From Sphingomonadaceae bacterium (lineage in GTDB: Bacteria; Pseudomonadota; Alphaproteobacteria; Sphingomonadales; Sphingomonadaceae): DNA of 38,517 nt. Under the pieces are notes generated by a model that was not told where the DNA came from, ran no database searches, and worked only from the letters and a program-made list of their open reading frames with translations. Shown in pieces: positions 35,801-38,517 of the stretch. Where the stretch lies: positions 1-38,517 of the forward strand of contig CANGJB010000025.1 in the NCBI GenBank assembly GCA_947453945.1, read 5' to 3'. The position numbers were made by a program, and so were the translations under genes. The first letter of the stretch is position 1, and each line of letters begins with the position of its first letter.

Positions 35801-36434
35801 ACGTCCGGTTCACGCCGAAATCGTCATGGGTCGGATGAAACTCGCCCGAACTCAGCGCAATCACGATCGCTTGCGCGGTATTGCGCACGCTGAGCTTCGA
35901 GAGAACGTTGCGGCGGTGGATATCGACAGTGCGCGGGCTGATCGAAAGCCGCACCGCGATCCGTTCCGTGGTGCAGCCGTTGATCACATCACCCAACACC
36001 TGACGTTCGCGCGCGGTGAGCGTGGCAACCCTTTCCTTGGCGCGCCCGCCCATGACTTTGGCGGGCTGGTTGCGGCGGCAGTCTTCCGCGGCCAAGTTGA
36101 TCGCGCGCTCCAGCAGCGCCGGTTCGGCAGGCCAGACCACGAAGTCGGAGGCGCCGTCACGAACTGCGGTGACAGCTTTTCCAAATCCGGCGTTGCAGGA
36201 GAACTCCACTTTGGCCGAAACCGGGGCGCGATCGGACCGGTATTTGTCAATCAAGGTGCGGCTCGGCGATTCATGCCGGTAAAAAAACACCACTGATCCA
36301 TCGATCTTGGCCGGAAGTTCTTCGATATCGTTGAATACAACGCAGTGAACACCAAGGGCGCTCAGTGAGTTTGATATTTCAGCCCGCAGGTGAACGCTGT
36401 CTTCGATGACATAAACTGACGTTTTTTCGTCCAT
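35793..36434 (-). CDS. LuxR/FixJ-type regulator with a pseudo-receiver
   Basis: 213 residues. The output domain is a normal LuxR HTH (LTARERQVLGDVINGCTTERIA, SPRTVDIHRRNVLSKLSVRN). The N-terminal domain follows the FixJ receiver pattern, with Glu11-Asp12 in VYVIEDS, but the third strand SVVFFYRHES has Tyr52 where the phospho-acceptor Asp should lie, and the usual Lys-Pro is Trp101-Pro102 (DFVVWPAE). It is therefore unlikely to be switched by phosphorylation and may respond to another signal or partner. Two copies of the GGTGCCAT motif lie 74-120 bases upstream of its start, and a 10-bp palindrome CCTGTACAGG at 36444-36453. Confidence 0.85.
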   Translation of the reverse strand: MDEKTSVYVIEDSVHLRAEISNSLSALGVHCVVFNDIEELPAKIDGSVVFFYRHESPSRTLIDKYRSDRAPVSAKVEFSCNAGFGKAVTAVRDGASDFVVWPAEPALLERAINLAAEDCRRNQPAKVMGGRAKERVATLTARERQVLGDVINGCTTERIAVRLSISPRTVDIHRRNVLSKLSVRNTAQAIVIALSSGEFHPTHDDFGVNRTYA

Positions 36435-36740
36435 TTTTACGGGCCTGTACAGGAGTTTGCTAGTCCTGCTTGCCTAATTGACTCTGTCAGCCTCCACTAA
36501 TCGTAACGGTGCCATAGCGGCGATGTCATGGGTGAATTGGTGCCATTGCGGCCAAAACCACCATTCCGGCTTTAGTTTGGATATATCCGCCAGGTAAGCA
36601 AAAATGGCTATAATTTCGGGTTCGGTGCATCCGCGCCAGTTCGAGGGCGAGCACGGCCATCCCATTGCACTGGCTTGCCGGAGTGGGGGCTGTGGCGGCG
36701 CCGAATCGCTGCTGAGAAGCCGAGGCAACTTGCAGCGGTG
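36435..36740. other. 306-base gap between the LuxR-type regulator and tRNA-Arg (TCT)
   Basis: Contains the CCTGTACAGG palindrome (36444-36453) and the paired GGTGCCAT motifs (36508-36553), so it looks like a regulatory region for the regulator. Frames here on either strand lack protein-like composition. Confidence 0.6.
36508..36553. promoter_or_regulatory. Two copies of the GGTGCCAT-type operator half-site
   Basis: GGTGCCATAGCGGC (36508-36521) and GGTGCCATTGCGGCC (36539-36553) match the left arm and centre of the palindrome at 30347-30373. Their starts are 31 bases apart, close to three helical turns, which favours binding on one DNA face. Confidence 0.5.
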
Positions 36741-36817
36741 TGGCGCGCCCTGCAGGATTCGAACCTGCGGCCACCGGCTTAGAAGGCCGGTGCTCTATCC
36801 AGCTGAGCTAAGGGCGC
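36741..36817 (-). tRNA. tRNA-Arg (TCT)
   Basis: Minus-strand cloverleaf: acceptor GCGCCCT pairs with AGGGCGC, discriminator G and encoded CCA (36741-36743). Anticodon stem CCGGC/GCCGG around CTTCTAA gives anticodon TCT; T loop TTCGAAT. Reads AGA codons. Confidence 0.96.
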
Positions 36818-36879
36818 GCAACCAGCGTGCCTCATAAGGCCGCTTTGCGCGCCGCGCAAATCGCGTTAGCACTCCCGCG

Positions 36880-37668
36880 ATGAACAGCCCGCACATTCCC
36901 CGCATCGAAGGCAGCGCCGGCGCCCGCCGCCATTTCCGCTATTTCGACTACCTGATGGCGGCGTTCGTCGCGATCCTGTTGCTGTCGAACCTGATCGGGG
37001 CGGCCAAGCTCGCCACCATGTGGGGCTACACCTTCGGCGCGGGCATCCTGTTTTTCCCGGTGTCGTATGTGCTGGGTGACGTGCTGACCGAAGTCTACGG
37101 CTATGCCCACGCGCGGCGCTGTGTGTGGGTGGGCTTCTTCGCGCTGCTGTTCATGGCGTTCATGAGCTTTGTAGTCGTGGCCATGCCGCCGGCGGCCGGC
37201 TGGGGCTGCGCCTCCAGCGGGGACCCGCGCTTTGCCGAAATCGTGGCGAAGACCTCGGCAGGCGCAGTCTGCCAGACGACCTACGATTCGGTGTTCGGCA
37301 GCACGTGGCGCATCGTGCTCGCCTCGGTCACTGCCTTCTGGGCTGGCGAGTTCGTCAATTCCTTCGTGCTCGCGCGGATGAAGGTGTGGACCGGGGGCAA
37401 GTATCTGTTCACCCGCACTTGGGGTTCGACCATCTTCGGCCAGGCGGTCGACAGTGCCTTGTTCTATCCCATCGCCTTCCTCGGCACCTGGGAAACGGCG
37501 GACGTGATCCACGTGATGGTCACCAACTGGGCGCTCAAGGTGATCTGGGAGATCGTGCTTACCCCGGCGACGTATGCCGTCGTCAGCTTCCTCAAGCGCA
37601 AGGAAGGCGTCGACGTGTTCGACACCGACATCAGCTTTTCGCCCTTCGCAGTGGCCGAGGACGCCTGA
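36880..37668 (+). CDS. yhhQ: Queuosine precursor transporter, YhhQ/VUT family
   Basis: 262 residues, six or so TM helices. Family landmarks: SNLIGAAKLATMWGYTFGAGILFFPVSYVLGDVLTEVYGY near residues 40-85, FWAGEFVNSFVLARMK, and TIFGQAVDSALFYPIAFLG. YhhQ imports queuosine precursors such as preQ0/preQ1 for tRNA modification. No preQ1 riboswitch is visible in the 62 bases upstream, which instead contain a TTTGCGC/GCGCAAA hairpin (36844-36860). Its last base starts the next gene (TGATG). Confidence 0.92.
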   Translation: MNSPHIPRIEGSAGARRHFRYFDYLMAAFVAILLLSNLIGAAKLATMWGYTFGAGILFFPVSYVLGDVLTEVYGYAHARRCVWVGFFALLFMAFMSFVVVAMPPAAGWGCASSGDPRFAEIVAKTSAGAVCQTTYDSVFGSTWRIVLASVTAFWAGEFVNSFVLARMKVWTGGKYLFTRTWGSTIFGQAVDSALFYPIAFLGTWETADVIHVMVTNWALKVIWEIVLTPATYAVVSFLKRKEGVDVFDTDISFSPFAVAEDA

Positions 37669-38066
37669 TGATCTACATCGTCCTCAACGGCGGCGCGATC
37701 CTTGCGGCGACGCTGGCGGGGCTGGTGCTGGGGACGATCTGGCAAGTGCTGGCGGACCGCCGGCAGATCAGCGCGCCGGGCTGGGCCGGGAGCCTGGCTT
37801 TCGCCTTCGTGGCCGAGGCTTGGCTTTGTGCGATTCTTGCGGGCGCCCTGATCCTAGCGCCGCCTAAGGGCAGCGTGTGGACGATGACGATCGGCAGCGC
37901 GGTGGTCATCTGGTTGGGCTTTGTGGTGCCGAGCCTTGCCGCCTCCTATCGCATGCGCGCCTTGCCTGGGCGGGCAGCGCTGGTCGATTGCGGCTACTGG
38001 CTGGTGGTGATGCTGGCGCAGGCTGTGGTGCTGCGGCTGATCGGGCTGGTGCCGCCGCCGGTCTAG
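37668..38066 (+). CDS. Small four-helix membrane protein, coupled to yhhQ
   Basis: 132 residues, mostly hydrophobic with about four TM helices (MIYIVLNGGAILAATLAGLVLG at the start, AGSLAFAFVAEAWLCAILAGALIL, WTMTIGSAVVIWLGFVV, and GYWLVVMLAQAVVLRLIGL). It resembles DUF1761-type proteins only loosely. The ATG at 37668 shares one base with the yhhQ stop (TGATG), so the two are co-translated and perhaps act together at the membrane. Confidence 0.75.
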   Translation: MIYIVLNGGAILAATLAGLVLGTIWQVLADRRQISAPGWAGSLAFAFVAEAWLCAILAGALILAPPKGSVWTMTIGSAVVIWLGFVVPSLAASYRMRALPGRAALVDCGYWLVVMLAQAVVLRLIGLVPPPV

Positions 38067-38131
38067 AACGAGCATGACCCTCCCCGGGGGTGCGGGAAGG
38101 GCCATGTGGACGGGGCGGGGGCTGGCCTTGA

Positions 38132-38353
38132 TCAATCGGCGATCAGGCCGATGGCGAGGTAGATCAGGATCAGCGAGCCGAAGCCGACCAGTGTGCCGAT
38201 CACCCAGGCCACGCGCACCAGCGTGACATCGAGGCCGAAGTAGTCGGCGATCCCGGCGCTGACGCCCATGATCTTGCCGCGCTGCTTGTTGAGACGGAAA
38301 CCCTGATGGGCGGGCGAGTGGACGCCGTGGTCCTCGAAGCGCAGGTCGCTCAT
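38132..38353 (-). CDS. PspC domain membrane protein
   Basis: 73 residues. FRLNKQRGKIMGVSAGIADYFGLDVTLVRV is the PspC motif, followed by two short hydrophobic stretches (AWVIGTLVGFGSLILIYLAIGLIAD). In enterics PspC takes part in the phage-shock response to membrane stress; here it is a short stand-alone form. Its ATG overlaps the stop of the small gene at 38350 (ATGA), so the two form an operon. Confidence 0.9.
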   Translation of the reverse strand: MSDLRFEDHGVHSPAHQGFRLNKQRGKIMGVSAGIADYFGLDVTLVRVAWVIGTLVGFGSLILIYLAIGLIAD

Positions 38354-38502
38354 GCGCTGTACACCGAGTTGGCAGCGGCGGGGGCCGTGTGCAGCGGGCT
38401 CTGCGTGGGGGCATTCACCGTGCCGCCGACGAGGGCGAAGGTGAGGGCGATGGCGGCAGCAGCGCTGATCATCGGAGCGGTGAAGTTGCGGATCGTGGTC
38501 AT
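38350..38502 (-). CDS. Short signal-peptide-like protein upstream of pspC
   Basis: 50 residues, MTTIRNFTAPMISAAAAIALTFALVGGTVNA then a short polar tail ending NSVYSA. The N-terminal basic residue followed by a hydrophobic run and a small-residue cleavage-like site (VNA) suggests export, or a single TM helix. AAAGGA lies 7 bases before the ATG, and the stop overlaps the pspC start (ATGA). I recognise no family. Confidence 0.6.
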   Translation of the reverse strand: MTTIRNFTAPMISAAAAIALTFALVGGTVNAPTQSPLHTAPAAANSVYSA

Positions 38503-38517
38503 GGTCTGGTCCTTTCC

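Noticed and set aside
29280..36817. Genomic island with tRNA attachment sites
   Set aside because: No integrase, transposase or direct repeat of a tRNA 3' end is visible, so it is left as a question rather than called a mobile element.
36604..36837. Plus-strand frame with PCRIRTCGHRLRRPVLYPAELRAR
   Set aside because: It is the reverse of tRNA-Arg (TCT) translated, a well-known false gene pattern.
36818..36879. preQ1 riboswitch before yhhQ
   Set aside because: Only 62 bases, occupied by a simple TTTGCGC/GCGCAAA hairpin; no preQ1 aptamer features.

Overview
The window is a GC-rich stretch of chromosome from an alphaproteobacterium, most likely a sphingomonad close to Novosphingobium (inferred from codon use, protein similarity from memory and gene order; not tested). 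Supporting signals seen directly are a GTTC-N7-GTTC LexA box in front of lexA, TTAA-N7-TTAA boxes of the CtrA type, and a ppiD-trpE-trpG-trpD-trpC ... moaC-moeA-lexA / comEC / gltX-gltA order. There is no rRNA, CRISPR array, insertion sequence or integrase. About fifty features are called, most of them densely packed and often joined by ATGA/GTGA stop-start overlaps.

Layout. 1-1815: the 3' end of dnaE2 (error-prone polymerase), a GNAT acetyltransferase and a PhyH-type dioxygenase. 1816-8629: a cell-envelope/signalling block with a large two-TM coiled-coil protein (TipN-like architecture), a histidine-less Hpt-like protein, a nucleotidyltransferase/CDP-alcohol-phosphatidyltransferase-like fusion with eroded motifs, a helical unknown, and a sensor kinase whose phospho-acceptor His is replaced by Pro; CtrA-type boxes lie in front of two of these units. 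8646-14719: small membrane protein, gltA, gltX, comEC, lexA with its SOS box. 14762-23567: one long leftward operon-like run, ppiD-trpEGDC-RNase H-like-racemase-moaC-moeA. 23782-29200: tpiA, secG, pyrG, a small heat-shock gene with a probable RNA thermometer, then grxC-nitrilase-DUF1178.

29280-36817 lies between two different tRNA-Arg genes (CCT and TCT) and is the most unusual part. It holds a receiver/winged-helix regulator, a divergent operon of a stand-alone HisKA-like mini-protein, an H-NOX heme sensor and an HNOBA-type hybrid kinase with an eroded ATP site, a second complete hybrid kinase (PAS-GAF-HisKA-HATPase-REC), and a LuxR-type regulator whose receiver lacks the phospho-acceptor Asp and conserved Lys. 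A 27-bp palindrome centred on GGTGCCA-TAG-TGGCACC sits in the divergent H-NOX promoter region, and two related copies 31 bp apart sit upstream of the LuxR-type regulator. This suggests one gas/redox-responsive network under a shared operator (inference). 36880-38517: a queuosine-precursor-type transporter, a small membrane protein, a PspC-domain protein and an overlapping 50-residue exported/membrane peptide not previously marked by simple ORF length.
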